42,866 nt of DNA from Fidelibacterota bacterium (GTDB lineage: Bacteria; Fidelibacterota; UBA8477; JABMPR01). Positions 25,146 to 34,394 of the stretch are shown in pieces (positions within the stretch are counted from its first letter, which is position 1; the number at the start of each line of letters is the position of its first letter). The position numbers were made by a program, and so were the translations under genes. Under the pieces are notes generated by a model. It was not told where the DNA came from, did no database searches, and was given only the letters and a program-made list of their open reading frames with translations. The stretch lies in contig JAERTG010000168.1 in assembly GCA_016845065.1 (NCBI GenBank), forward strand, positions 1 to 42,866. The letters are read 5' to 3'.

Positions 25146-26413
25146 CTTCCCCCACTTTGACTTTCTTGTCTTATTCGATCCAGGGCACCAGCGCGGACTC
25201 GGACTTGTACCAGAATGTGGTCCTCTTCGTATTCAATATTGAGAACCTCCTCAGTGCGATGCAGGGAAGCCAGAAATTTTTGTTGGGAGTGATCAAGCTT
25301 TAGTGTCTCCTCAACATAACCACTTTGCCTGATTTCAATAATTTTTTCCTCGAGCTGGTGGACATTGACCTGGCGTGTGGCGGATACGGGCACAGCATCT
25401 TCATATTCCTTCAGAGCACCTGATAGGGCTTCCTGACCAGTAATGAGATCGATCTTATTAAAGACAGTAAGGGTTTGGCTCTCAGAGACACCTAAATCCA
25501 TTAAAACTTCATTGACAGTCTTCAGATGCTTTTCATACTGTGGGTCACTTAGATCAATGACAATTAGAATCAAATCTGCAAGACGGACCTCTTGAAGTGT
25601 ACTCTTGAATGAAGCCACAAGATGATGAGGCAATTTATGAATAAATCCCACTGTATCGCTCAGGAGAATTTCATGATCGAGCATATTGACTTTTCTAACA
25701 GTTGTATCCAGAGTTGCAAAGAGTTTATCTTCAACTAAAACACTAGCATCAGAGAAGAGGTTCATAAGTGAGGATTTCCCTGCATTGGTGTATCCCACCA
25801 GTGCGACTTTAAACATGTCTTCGCGCTGTTTTCGCCGAGTATCACGCTGTGTCTCAATTTTGACCAACTCCTTCTTAAGCATGGATATTCTATTCCGGAC
25901 AAGCCGACGATCTATCTCAATCTGTGTCTCCCCCATGCCACCACGCGTAGAAGTTGCTCCGCGCTGTCTTTCCAGGTGCGTCCAGGCACGCGTAAGTCGT
26001 GGCAATAAATATTGAAGTTGGGCTAATTCTACTTGAGTTTTGGATTCTTTGCTACTGGCATGCCGAACAAATATGTCAAGTATCAGGATACTTCTATCTA
26101 TGACACGTGCCTTTTCGAACATTTTCTGTAAATTTTTTGTTTGAGCTGGTGAGAGTTCGTCATCAAAAATAACCAGGTTCACTTTAAGCATTTCAACTTT
26201 AGAGACAATTTCTTCAATCTTACCCTTGCCGACGTAGTGGGCTGCATGGACAGTAGCTCGTTTTTGAATGACCTCTCCACTGATGATGGCTCCAGCAGTT
26301 GTGGCCAACAAACCCAACTCAACCAGGTTTTCTTCAACATCAGATACCGATTGTTGACCGTGAACTACGCCTACGAGTAAGGCTTTCTCTTTTTCTACAG
26401 TGGTTTCAAACAT
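25142..26413 (-). CDS. hflX: GTPase HflX
   Basis: 423 residues. A ribosome-associated GTPase that splits or rescues stalled ribosomes. The N-terminal HflX domain contains the Gly-rich QRGATSTRGGMGETQIE segment (150-166). The G domain follows, with G1 GYTNAGKSS (207-215), the DTVGFI motif (G3) and NKID (G4). The length is usual for the family. It overlaps the patatin gene and also the stop of the BatA-like gene (8 bases), so the three are co-transcribed. Confidence 0.95.
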   Translation of the reverse strand: MFETTVEKEKALLVGVVHGQQSVSDVEENLVELGLLATTAGAIISGEVIQKRATVHAAHYVGKGKIEEIVSKVEMLKVNLVIFDDELSPAQTKNLQKMFEKARVIDRSILILDIFVRHASSKESKTQVELAQLQYLLPRLTRAWTHLERQRGATSTRGGMGETQIEIDRRLVRNRISMLKKELVKIETQRDTRRKQREDMFKVALVGYTNAGKSSLMNLFSDASVLVEDKLFATLDTTVRKVNMLDHEILLSDTVGFIHKLPHHLVASFKSTLQEVRLADLILIVIDLSDPQYEKHLKTVNEVLMDLGVSESQTLTVFNKIDLITGQEALSGALKEYEDAVPVSATRQVNVHQLEEKIIEIRQSGYVEETLKLDHSQQKFLASLHRTEEVLNIEYEEDHILVQVRVRAGALDRIRQESQSGGS

Positions 26414-28361
26414 GTTGCCGCCAGGTTGATTTTATTCTTGACAAGTAAGTTTCTGCTAGCCATAAGAGGAATATTACCAAGAAGATAAATGGCCAAAGTG
26501 CCAGACTTGACCCCTGATCAAATATTTTTTGGGTTATCTCAGATGCATCAGAACTTACATAAATATCCTTTTCCCCAAATGGATAAACAGCTCCATGAGC
26601 CTGAGCTTCATGGGTTGAGATATTTACTGCCATCGACTGTAACACCTGTCGTCCTCTCATCAACTTATATATACCCGGTAAATTCGTATTTGAGAAGGTG
26701 AGGATGTATTTGTCATCAGGAGAAAGATAATCCGTGGTTCCATCTGGACCTTGAACACTAAAGGGAGTGTTGTCACTTGCCAGCGGAGGTGGGAAAAATT
26801 GAATGGTGTCACCAATAAAGTAGTTGTATTGATCTGTTTGAGCCTTGATGGCTTGAGATTGAGCCAATTGGATAATGAGTGTTGGGAACATACCAAGAAC
26901 TGACAGATTGTTGGCACTCATACTAAAATCTGTATTAAACCAAACTATTTTGCCTTCTTTTAGAGAACTGGATCCCATAAAAGGTTGATCATCCAGGTAA
27001 CGAATCCAGGTTTCACCGAGCTCATCCCCTCCCGTTTTATAGCGTTTGAATACCTTAAGACGATCTAACTCAATTACTTTTTGAAGTGGGATTGCATTAA
27101 ATGTTTCAGGAATTGACTCAGTTAGGTACAGTCCCAGCGGAAAAGGATTGGTTTCCTCAGTAAGCTGAGATTCCAACCCCAGCATGTTCAACATTGCTCT
27201 GCCCCCATTTCCGAACAAAACCAATTGCCCGCCATTACTCACAAATGTTTTTAATCGATCCCAGTTGTATGAGGCGAGCAAGTCAGCGGCATCAACAATG
27301 ATGGTCCCCCCTCTGCTAAGGTCTAAATTGTCGATTTCAGCATAATCCCAGACACGTATATCTAGATTTAACTGCTGTTCCTCCACAGAAGCTTTAAGAA
27401 GGGTCCAAAAGTCCAGGTATTGTTTGGATCTGAGGATTTGTATTGGGGTCTCACCTTCAGCAGGTAGTATGAAATATCTCGTGTTGTTATAACTTGCTTC
27501 ATCTGTGGACAGTAACAATTGACCACTCTGATAGCCGTCCTCTTCAACACGAGCAGTCATCAGAACTGAATTCTTATTCCTTTCAACGACGAGCTGGTTC
27601 TGTCTCTTCTCATTGATCATTAGTTCCAGGCTTAGGGCATCTTGTGAATCGAATGAATGTGCCAAATCGATGGTCAATTCATATGTATCTCCAAGACGTA
27701 TACCCTGCGCAGGCAGTCTAAGGTTGGTGATTGCAGCATCATTATCCACAGGAGTCACCAAGACATATTTCATCCACCCTTCCAGGTCCTGTATGCGATC
27801 TCGTACATCCTGGCCATCTCCAATCCAAAGGATGGATTTTCGCTCGAACTGATCTAAATCGATTTGATCAGAAAAAGCAGTAATTAAATCACCCTGATAG
27901 ATGTCAGCATGTTCAGCGAAGATCCCATCAATATCTTCATGCAACTGAAAATCTGTGAGGCCACAGAGGGCTATAGTAAAACCCTTTTCTATGAGACCCT
28001 TACTAAATTCCTCAATTAATGCTCTATCAACATTTTCGAAATTGGATTGATTTGATGCAGTATTATCCAAGGCAATAATCAGCAGGTCAATGCTACCTGA
28101 ATTCAATCTAAACTCAGAAGATTGATCAAGACCAGGTCTGGCGAATGCTAGGATAATCAGTAAGATCATTAAGGTTCGTATGATGAGCAAAATGAGCTGC
28201 TTCACATTGAATTTTCTCAACGCGTCCTGCTCAAGCAGTCTTAAAAACTTCAGAGATGGGAAGTCAATAAGCTTACTTTTACGTTTTGCCAGCAAATGAA
28301 TAATAATAGGGATTGAGATCAGCGGCAGAAACCAGAGAAATATAGGATTGAGGAAGATCAT
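26406..28361 (-). CDS. BatA-like membrane protein (aerotolerance-type N-terminus)
   Basis: About 651 residues from the ATG at 28361. A TTG six codons earlier is possible but extends the protein past the usual MIFLNPIFLWFLPLISIPIIIHLL start of BatA proteins. Two N-terminal membrane segments (about 1-20 and 55-75 with LIIRTLMILLIILAFARPGL between them) precede a large exported region, including a VWA-like and a gatase-like stretch (VSNGGQLVLFGNGG), and a C-terminal membrane segment (LALWPFIFLVIFLLWLAETYL). Such proteins are common in Bacteroidetes/FCB, and the function is not established. The 8-base overlap with hflX suggests co-expression. Confidence 0.8.
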   Translation of the reverse strand: MIFLNPIFLWFLPLISIPIIIHLLAKRKSKLIDFPSLKFLRLLEQDALRKFNVKQLILLIIRTLMILLIILAFARPGLDQSSEFRLNSGSIDLLIIALDNTASNQSNFENVDRALIEEFSKGLIEKGFTIALCGLTDFQLHEDIDGIFAEHADIYQGDLITAFSDQIDLDQFERKSILWIGDGQDVRDRIQDLEGWMKYVLVTPVDNDAAITNLRLPAQGIRLGDTYELTIDLAHSFDSQDALSLELMINEKRQNQLVVERNKNSVLMTARVEEDGYQSGQLLLSTDEASYNNTRYFILPAEGETPIQILRSKQYLDFWTLLKASVEEQQLNLDIRVWDYAEIDNLDLSRGGTIIVDAADLLASYNWDRLKTFVSNGGQLVLFGNGGRAMLNMLGLESQLTEETNPFPLGLYLTESIPETFNAIPLQKVIELDRLKVFKRYKTGGDELGETWIRYLDDQPFMGSSSLKEGKIVWFNTDFSMSANNLSVLGMFPTLIIQLAQSQAIKAQTDQYNYFIGDTIQFFPPPLASDNTPFSVQGPDGTTDYLSPDDKYILTFSNTNLPGIYKLMRGRQVLQSMAVNISTHEAQAHGAVYPFGEKDIYVSSDASEITQKIFDQGSSLALWPFIFLVIFLLWLAETYLSRIKSTWRQHV

Positions 28362-28380
28362 TATAGGATATCGAACCAAA

Positions 28381-28968
28381 CTATAGCAAACTTACAAGAC
28401 TTAGCAAAGTCCCCGATAAAATCGGTATGAGGAAATTATCATCCAGATTCATTGGATAAGCTTCTGCTAGGGTAACAATACATGCAATAACAAGACATGT
28501 GACAATTCTCTCAGGAAAAAATATTACCAATATTACTGCAGTACTGATAAAAAATGCTGTACTTCCTTCAGCTGATTTTTTTAAGAATTTATGCTTTCCA
28601 AAAGGAATCCCAATCAATGCTGCCAATGTATCGGAAATGGAGAGAATTAAGAGAGCAGGAACAGCAATTTCCTTCGGGAAGAGAAAAATAGCAACCACAG
28701 AGCCGGTAAATACATAGGTTGCACCGGTTAAATTTTTCTTTTCATGCTGTCTCAGAGCTGAACCGAAAATGCGCATGAATAGCTTCTCAACGCCATTTGA
28801 TTTTAATCGTAGATAATCTGCAGCTAGAAATCCCAGAGCAAGAAAAATTACTGCCTGAAGGGTAAAGTGCCTCTCGAATAAAAACCAATAGGATAATGGG
28901 ATGATACTACTGCTTATATGAATAGCCTTGCGGATAAGCTCGTGGCTTCGAAGCTTGGCTAAACTCAT
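28381..28968 (-). CDS. Polyprenol/diacylglycerol kinase-like (SEC59/DGK1/CdsA-like) membrane protein
   Basis: 195 residues with six or so membrane segments. The cytidylyltransferase/dolichol kinase-type signature is visible: ELIRKAIHISSSIIPL near the N-terminus, LTGATYVFTGS, and ISDTLAALIGIPFGKHKF...KSAEGSTAFFIS, which is the CTP-dependent lipid kinase motif (SDxxAxxxGxxxG.. KSxEG). The likely role is CTP-dependent phosphorylation of a lipid alcohol at the membrane. It overlaps rpe by 4 bases and precedes the BatA-like gene. The exact substrate is unknown. Confidence 0.82.
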   Translation of the reverse strand: MSLAKLRSHELIRKAIHISSSIIPLSYWFLFERHFTLQAVIFLALGFLAADYLRLKSNGVEKLFMRIFGSALRQHEKKNLTGATYVFTGSVVAIFLFPKEIAVPALLILSISDTLAALIGIPFGKHKFLKKSAEGSTAFFISTAVILVIFFPERIVTCLVIACIVTLAEAYPMNLDDNFLIPILSGTLLSLVSLL

Positions 28969-29627
28969 CTACCTGAAACAACTAAGTTTTGAAGTGTACT
29001 AAAATTTTCTCCTGGAGAGGCATGTTCATTGAAGACAGCCGACCCTGCAACGAACCGATTAATACCCTTATCCAGGACAGCACCAATCGTTGTCATATTT
29101 ATGCCACCATCAATTTCCACCAGTACATCATTTTCCATGAGCGATTGACTCATCTGAGGAAGATCATAGAGCACTTCTGGCATAAATGATTGACCCCCAA
29201 ATCCTGGTACAACGGACATAATAAGTAATTGATCCATTTCGCTGAAATATGGCTCCACAATTGATAACTTTTCATCAGGGTTTACAACGAGACCAGCTTT
29301 CACACCTTGAGCTTTAATACTATTTAGTGTGTCTTTCACAGATGAACAGGTCGAAGGATGAACCAGGACAATATCAGCACCTGCACTTATGAAATTATCG
29401 ATGTACAAATCTGGCTCAGATATCATCAGGTGAGCTTCCAACACCATGTCTGTCATTTTACGCATGGCCCTTACAAGTAGAGGTCCGAAGGTCAGGTTAG
29501 GAACATAGTGTCCATCCATCACATCAAGATGCAGAACTTCACCTCCACTATCGGCTACAGACTGGATTTGATCCCCAAGCCTTGAAAAGTCAGCTGAGAG
29601 AACAGAGGGTGCAATTTGGGAGGCCAT
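28965..29627 (-). CDS. rpe: Ribulose-phosphate 3-epimerase
   Basis: About 220 residues. A TIM-barrel enzyme interconverting ribulose-5-phosphate and xylulose-5-phosphate in the pentose phosphate pathway. APSVLSADFSRLGDQI, HLDVMDGHYVPNLTFGP, AHLMI, SVVPGFGGQSFMP and VEIDGGI are all present in order, with the metal ligands His/Asp in them. I start at the ATG at 29627 because it gives the usual MASQIAPSVLS beginning. A GTG at 29639 overlapping the upstream stop (TAGTG) is an alternative. Confidence 0.95.
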   Translation of the reverse strand: MASQIAPSVLSADFSRLGDQIQSVADSGGEVLHLDVMDGHYVPNLTFGPLLVRAMRKMTDMVLEAHLMISEPDLYIDNFISAGADIVLVHPSTCSSVKDTLNSIKAQGVKAGLVVNPDEKLSIVEPYFSEMDQLLIMSVVPGFGGQSFMPEVLYDLPQMSQSLMENDVLVEIDGGINMTTIGAVLDKGINRFVAGSAVFNEHASPGENFSTLQNLVVSGR

Positions 29628-29638
29628 TTCAATCGCCA

Positions 29639-30367
29639 CTAGAAGCCGTCCGTGATCATTAGATCCACTTGAATGATCCTTTCACGAGGAAATTCTTTCC
29701 CAGCCAGCACGGACTGAGAAACCACAGTATTGGGTAATAACTCTGAATTCTCAGTAGTTTGAACTTTACCTACAATAAAGCCCTGGGATTCTAAAATGCG
29801 TCTGGCTTCTTCTAATCCTTTATTTAAAAGGTCGGGCATCATTTTCTTTAGATTTCTTTTGCCAAGACTCACGGTGATGGTTATAGAATCACCTGGGACA
29901 ACCGGCATACCAGCGAGGACAGATTGCTCCATGACGACAGTGCGCTCGTATTGATCCGAGGAGTCTGTCATGGTTTCCACCAGAATCAGACCGAGGCGAT
30001 CCAGGGCAATTATGGCTTGTCGTTCTGTAATTGCAATAAGATCAGGCATTTCCAGTTTTGCCGGTGGTAAGTTAATCGTTAGCTGAATCTTTCTATTCTC
30101 CTTAACCATTTGACCGGCTTCGGGGTATTGATCCATAATGAATTTACTGGGAATATCTCGTCTAAAGATGGTATCCTTTATCGTCCATTCCAGCGTCCGC
30201 TCCCTGAGAATTTTTGTGGCTCTATCCAGGTCTGTATGGGTTAGACTAGGTACACGAATTTCATCATTCCAGTTCACATATAATGGTAGAATGACATTGT
30301 TAAACGTTAGCGCCACCAAGATTCCAATCCCTGCAAAAATAAGTAAATAGTCTCGTAATAGTTTCAT
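29639..30367 (-). CDS. PASTA-domain membrane protein
   Basis: 242 residues. One N-terminal membrane anchor (about residues 8-28, LLIFAGIGILVALTFNNVIL) is followed by three PASTA repeats on the outside (about 38-97, 105-170 and 175-240; for example MPDLIAITERQAIIALDRLGL and MPDLLNKGLEEARRILESQGF). PASTA modules bind peptidoglycan or muropeptides. Unlike PknB-type proteins there is no kinase domain in this chain. It overlaps rsmB by 4 bases. A cell-wall-related role is inferred from the domains only. Confidence 0.9.
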   Translation of the reverse strand: MKLLRDYLLIFAGIGILVALTFNNVILPLYVNWNDEIRVPSLTHTDLDRATKILRERTLEWTIKDTIFRRDIPSKFIMDQYPEAGQMVKENRKIQLTINLPPAKLEMPDLIAITERQAIIALDRLGLILVETMTDSSDQYERTVVMEQSVLAGMPVVPGDSITITVSLGKRNLKKMMPDLLNKGLEEARRILESQGFIVGKVQTTENSELLPNTVVSQSVLAGKEFPRERIIQVDLMITDGF

Positions 30368-31722
30368 ATAGATTTTCTAATTTTTACGGCGAACATTCCA
30401 TCCATGCCATGACGCCAGGGTAATGTAGACAATGCACCTCTTTCATCAATGTATGGTTTAAGATTTTCGTTGTCGATAGGTTCTACTCTGCCTCTATCTA
30501 AATGTTCTAGAACTGAATCAATTAGCTGCCAATTTTCTTCAGGTTCCAGGGTACAAGTTGCATATAAGAGCAAACCACCTGGTTCTAAATACTTCCAGCT
30601 GTTCGATAGAATATTGGATTGGATGCCAACCAGAGATTTAATATCTGCTTCCTGGCGCTTCCATCTTGCATCAGGACGACGATTTAACACACCTGTTCCA
30701 GAACAGGGCACATCCAATAGAATTTTATTGCCCATCGGTAATGTGCCAGTTGCAGCATCCATCGGCAGCACTTCAACCTGTTTTAATCTGAGTCGCTGGA
30801 TATTCTCTTTAACCTTTACCAATCTTTTCTGACTCGCATCGCAGGCAATTAATTTTGCCTGTCCCCCTGACATTTCCGACATATAAGCCATTTTTCCACC
30901 GGGAGCTGCACATGCATCTATAATTGTTTCACCTGCTTCAGGTTCGAGTAACGAGGCAACAATCCCTGCAGCTAGATCTTGAAAAGAGAACCAACCCTGG
31001 CGAAATTCTTTGGAACTAAACAGGGATGATGCGCTCCCTATTTCATAAAACACATCCAGAACGTTTGCCTTTTTATATTCAATACCTAAAGCATCTAGAA
31101 ATGCTTCAAAATCATCAGCATTTACAATTTGGACATTTCTTCTGATCCAGGTTTGTGGTGCTGTATTGTTATGAACGCACAAATCATTTACATCATCCTG
31201 TGTGTACCTGGATAACCATTTTTGTAGAAGCCATTCGGGATGTGAAGTTTCAACTGCCAAACGATGAATATCATCTTCAGATCGATTAAGCAGTTTATTC
31301 AGATCTAGAGTTTGAACTTTGCGGAGAACCGCATTCACTAAACCGCTAGCCTGAGCTTGTTTTACGCGTTTGCTTAGAGAAACAGTTTCGTTGATAGCAG
31401 CATGTTCAGATGTTTGCATGTATTTGAGTTGAAATGTTCCCATGCGAAGCAAACACTTGACAGCATGTTGTGCTTTTCGATAGCGACCTTTAAATGCCAT
31501 TCCTATCCAGGCATCAAGTTGGAGCTTCATTCGAGTCACCCCATAAACCAGCTCCATAACCCAGCGTTTTTCTTGCTGTGTTAAATCACCTTGTTGAAGA
31601 GCATTCGAAAGAAGTTCATCTATTCCAGATGATGTATCCTTCTCGGCCGCCAGCAGAATCTTAAATGCAATCTCTCTAGGTGTATTAGCCAATAGTTGCA
31701 CCAATTTCAATGGGATAACCAC
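30364..31722 (-). CDS. rsmB: 16S rRNA m5C967 methyltransferase
   Basis: About 452 residues. An N-terminal NusB-like RNA-binding domain is followed by an AdoMet methyltransferase: DACAAPGGKMAYMSEM (AdoMet loop), LLDVPCSGTGVLNRRPDARW (first Cys) and LLLYATCTLEPEEN (catalytic Cys). The first codons overlap fmt, and the start is uncertain. The GTG at 31722 gives 452 residues, but a GTG at 31701 or a TTG at 31692, closer to LANTPREIAF, would be nearer the usual family start. Confidence 0.92.
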   Translation of the reverse strand: MVIPLKLVQLLANTPREIAFKILLAAEKDTSSGIDELLSNALQQGDLTQQEKRWVMELVYGVTRMKLQLDAWIGMAFKGRYRKAQHAVKCLLRMGTFQLKYMQTSEHAAINETVSLSKRVKQAQASGLVNAVLRKVQTLDLNKLLNRSEDDIHRLAVETSHPEWLLQKWLSRYTQDDVNDLCVHNNTAPQTWIRRNVQIVNADDFEAFLDALGIEYKKANVLDVFYEIGSASSLFSSKEFRQGWFSFQDLAAGIVASLLEPEAGETIIDACAAPGGKMAYMSEMSGGQAKLIACDASQKRLVKVKENIQRLRLKQVEVLPMDAATGTLPMGNKILLDVPCSGTGVLNRRPDARWKRQEADIKSLVGIQSNILSNSWKYLEPGGLLLYATCTLEPEENWQLIDSVLEHLDRGRVEPIDNENLKPYIDERGALSTLPWRHGMDGMFAVKIRKSI

Positions 31723-32623
31723 GCAGGTATGATGCTACATCCATGACTTTTTTACTTTCAGGTTGGACGGACAATATTTCAAGTGCACCGTTCCGACAAG
31801 CCACAGTGAAGGAGTCTTCTGATACATGAATTACACTCCCGGGGGTACCCTGACCAGTCACAACCCGACTTGATAATATCTTTAGTAAGATACCGTTGCG
31901 ATATGCATAAGCTCCTGGTTTAGGTGCAAATGCTCTTACCCGATTATGGCACTGTGTAGCGTCCTGGTCAAAATGGATGAGTCGCGTCTCAGCAGTAACT
32001 TTTGGTGCTGGACTCGCCAGAGTTTCATCCTGCTCACCAGCTACAACTTCACCGTTGGCAATGAGATTTGTCGTTTCCAGAACCAGATCTGCCCCCAGAT
32101 TACATAATTTTGCATAGAGAGTATGTAGATTGTCTTCAGGGAGAATAGGTGTTTTAGATTGCTTAATAATGTTGCCGGTATCGACACGCCGCTTGAGAAA
32201 AAATGTGGTGAGTCCAGTTTCAGTATCCCCATTGAGCAATGCCCAGTGGATGGGAGCAGCTCCCCTATATTTTGGAAGCAAGGAGGCATGGAGATTAAAT
32301 GATCCATATCTAGGGAGGGTGAATACAGCTTCAGGTAGTATTCTAAAAGCCACGACCACGATTAGATCGGGTTCATATGCCTTCAGATCCTTCATAAATC
32401 CAGGGTCAGAGAGGTTCTCTGGTTGTAGAATAGGTAGATTGCATTCCAGCGCGACTGATTTTACTGCAGAGGGTCTTTCACGACGTCCTCTGCCCTGCTG
32501 TTTATCTGGGACGGTAACGACTGCCTGGATCACATGTGGACTTTGATTCAGCGCTTTGAGGGCTGGGACAGCGAAATCTGGGGTTCCCATGAAAATAATA
32601 TTTAAAGGTGTCGTATTATTCAT
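31685..32623 (-). CDS. fmt: Methionyl-tRNA formyltransferase
   Basis: 312 residues. It formylates initiator Met-tRNA. IIFMGTPDFAVPAL (9-22), then SFNLHASLLPKYRGAAPIHWALL with the catalytic Asn/His, and a C-terminal Fmt tRNA-binding domain (RAFAPKPGAYAY, LEILSVQPESKKVM). It follows def by about 100 bases, the usual def-fmt pairing. The gap 32624-32721 carries no obvious terminator. Confidence 0.96.
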   Translation of the reverse strand: MNNTTPLNIIFMGTPDFAVPALKALNQSPHVIQAVVTVPDKQQGRGRRERPSAVKSVALECNLPILQPENLSDPGFMKDLKAYEPDLIVVVAFRILPEAVFTLPRYGSFNLHASLLPKYRGAAPIHWALLNGDTETGLTTFFLKRRVDTGNIIKQSKTPILPEDNLHTLYAKLCNLGADLVLETTNLIANGEVVAGEQDETLASPAPKVTAETRLIHFDQDATQCHNRVRAFAPKPGAYAYRNGILLKILSSRVVTGQGTPGSVIHVSEDSFTVACRNGALEILSVQPESKKVMDVASYLRGYPIEIGATIG

Positions 32624-32721
32624 ATCAATTCAGACTATAATGTATTTCTGATGAGAAGAAACAACTCCGAATAGATGAACCTGAAAATTGAGTATCTCTA
32701 ACTTAAAGGTTAGGTCAAAAC

Positions 32722-33261
32722 CTAGAGCTCAAAATTTTCAGATGCCTCGACTTCTATTTCCCCATTGGCAATCTTCTTGAGTGTTTTCTTAATGAGTGAT
32801 TTTTTCAACGAGCTTAGATGATCAACAAAGAGTGTTTTCTCTAAATGATCATATTCATGTTGAATCACTCTGGCGAGAAAACCGTCAATTTCTTCATCAT
32901 ATTGTTTACCATTCATATCCTGGTAAGTGAGTCTAATCTGGGTAGGACGGGTAACGATTTCGCGGACTGTGGGGATACTCAGACAACCCTCTTCATATTC
33001 GTCTTTTTCATCTCCAAATTCAACAATTTGAGGATTAACAAAAACACGAGGACCTTCTTCTTCATCTATTGGTGATAGATCTATCACAAAAAGTCTGATA
33101 GACTTGCCAACCTGTGGCGCGGCTAGCCCAATTCCTTCAGCTGCATACATTGTTTCAAACATATCCGCGACAAACTTTCTCAGATCATCATCAATCTGAG
33201 GAATCTCCTCAGTTTTCGTCCTGAGGACTTGCTTCCCATAAGTTTGAATTTCGAACAACAT
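32722..33261 (-). CDS. def: Peptide deformylase
   Basis: 179 residues. It removes the N-formyl group from nascent proteins. All three motifs are intact: GIGLAAPQVG (43-52), EGCLSIP with Cys93, and QHEYDHL with His135 and His139 as metal ligands and Glu136 as the base. It lies 4 bases after the yajC stop. Confidence 0.97.
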   Translation of the reverse strand: MLFEIQTYGKQVLRTKTEEIPQIDDDLRKFVADMFETMYAAEGIGLAAPQVGKSIRLFVIDLSPIDEEEGPRVFVNPQIVEFGDEKDEYEEGCLSIPTVREIVTRPTQIRLTYQDMNGKQYDEEIDGFLARVIQHEYDHLEKTLFVDHLSSLKKSLIKKTLKKIANGEIEVEASENFEL

Positions 33262-33265
33262 CTGA

Positions 33266-33577
33266 TTACTTAGTTTTCACCGTAGTTACCGCAGCTCGTC
33301 CAATATGTAGTTTAGTGTCCGTTGCGGTCTTCACCAGCAGGATATCATTGTCCTTGATACCTTCGATTGTTCCGTGTATTCCGCCAGCAGTGACGATGTG
33401 ATCACCTTTTTTCAGTTCAGTACGCATTTTTTCAGCCTCTTTTTGACGTTTCGTCTGAGGTCTGATAAGTAAAAAGTAAAACACACCGAACATTAAGATA
33501 ATGGGTAGAAAGCTTAAGATGGGGTTTCCAGCTTCTCCACCTGATGGAGCTGCCATGAGCATAATGTTTGCGATCAT
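33266..33577 (-). CDS. yajC: Preprotein translocase subunit YajC
   Basis: 103 residues. A single-pass membrane protein that associates with SecDF. One membrane helix (about 22-40, ILSFLPIILMFGVFYFLLIRPQ) with the family's RPQ.KR motif right after it, and a soluble KGDHIVTAGGIHG domain. The GAGGAG site is 13 bases before the ATG, slightly far. It heads the def-fmt operon. The 157 bases upstream (33578-33734) hold only AT-rich sequence. Confidence 0.92.
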   Translation of the reverse strand: MIANIMLMAAPSGGEAGNPILSFLPIILMFGVFYFLLIRPQTKRQKEAEKMRTELKKGDHIVTAGGIHGTIEGIKDNDILLVKTATDTKLHIGRAAVTTVKTK

Positions 33578-33734
33578 AATAATGTTAAAACTCCTCTATA
33601 ATTAAAAAACCGCGCTAATCTAAACGGGGGGTGAGATCATTCCAACCAGCTTCAACTGTTCACACCATTAATTCATGAGGATTTACCCCACAGTTTAGAG
33701 GATTAAATTGAGCTTTCCGATGGATAGTTTAGGG

Positions 33735-34160
33735 CTACAATATTTCGAGACAGTCTTCCCACCACTCACCAAACGTGCGTGATTTATGGACGATTGCCTC
33801 AATACTGCAAAGCGCAGGTGCTACAGCAACTGTTGTTTCTACCGCCTTGTAGCGTACATCCATTTCTATCCAGAGGGCTTGGAGCTCGTTTGTAGCCTGA
33901 TTTGCTACGGCAGCGGCAGCACCAAATGCAAAACCCAGGTCTTCATTTTCGCTATTGCGATTTCCATGGATTCTGATTTTCAGGGTTCTACCGTACATAA
34001 TATCATCAACAACTTCTGCAGAAATGATAGTTGGTGCCGTTCTGTTGCGTGCAAAATATTTCTCTACAGTACTGGCAAGGTGTCTATCATGAATCTGTGC
34101 AGAAAGTAAGATTGGGAGAAATATCAGGATGGAAGTTACATGTTTGAAGTATCTATTCAA
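33735..34160 (-). CDS. Small exported hypothetical protein
   Basis: 141 residues. A signal peptide is clear (hydrophobic about 8-21, VTSILIFLPILLSAQ, cleavage near AQ). The mature part has no Cys pair arrangement or motif I recognise; it contains an Ala-rich stretch (AFGAAAAVANQATNE) and a C-terminal WWEDC. Neither neighbour gives a functional hint. ORF-like codon use and the signal peptide support that it is real. Confidence 0.6.
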   Translation of the reverse strand: MNRYFKHVTSILIFLPILLSAQIHDRHLASTVEKYFARNRTAPTIISAEVVDDIMYGRTLKIRIHGNRNSENEDLGFAFGAAAAVANQATNELQALWIEMDVRYKAVETTVAVAPALCSIEAIVHKSRTFGEWWEDCLEIL

Positions 34161-34301
34161 TGGATGACCCTTTCATGAGCAATTGATCATATTCATGGTG
34201 AAATAATTGGCCGAGTTTACATCAGCAGGTCACAGATTTCCAATGATTTTTTTTGGAAATACTTTTCGTAAATCAGTTGACGTCTAACTCTGAGTATTCA
34301 C

Positions 34302-34345
34302 TTGCAGCTGCATAGTTTGATTCTATATTATCAGTAATGATTACT
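34302..34345 (+). promoter_or_regulatory. Peroxiredoxin promoter and 13-bp palindrome
   Basis: TTGCAG (34302-34307) and TATATT (34324-34329) with a 16-base spacer. A perfect inverted repeat AGTAATGATTACT (34333-34345) lies at the expected transcription start, as an operator would. A PerR/Fur- or OxyR-like regulator is a guess from the peroxiredoxin downstream. Confidence 0.4.
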
Positions 34346-34394
34346 ACTTAATAATGGGGTGAACCCAACACAACTAAAGGGAGAAATAAACTAA

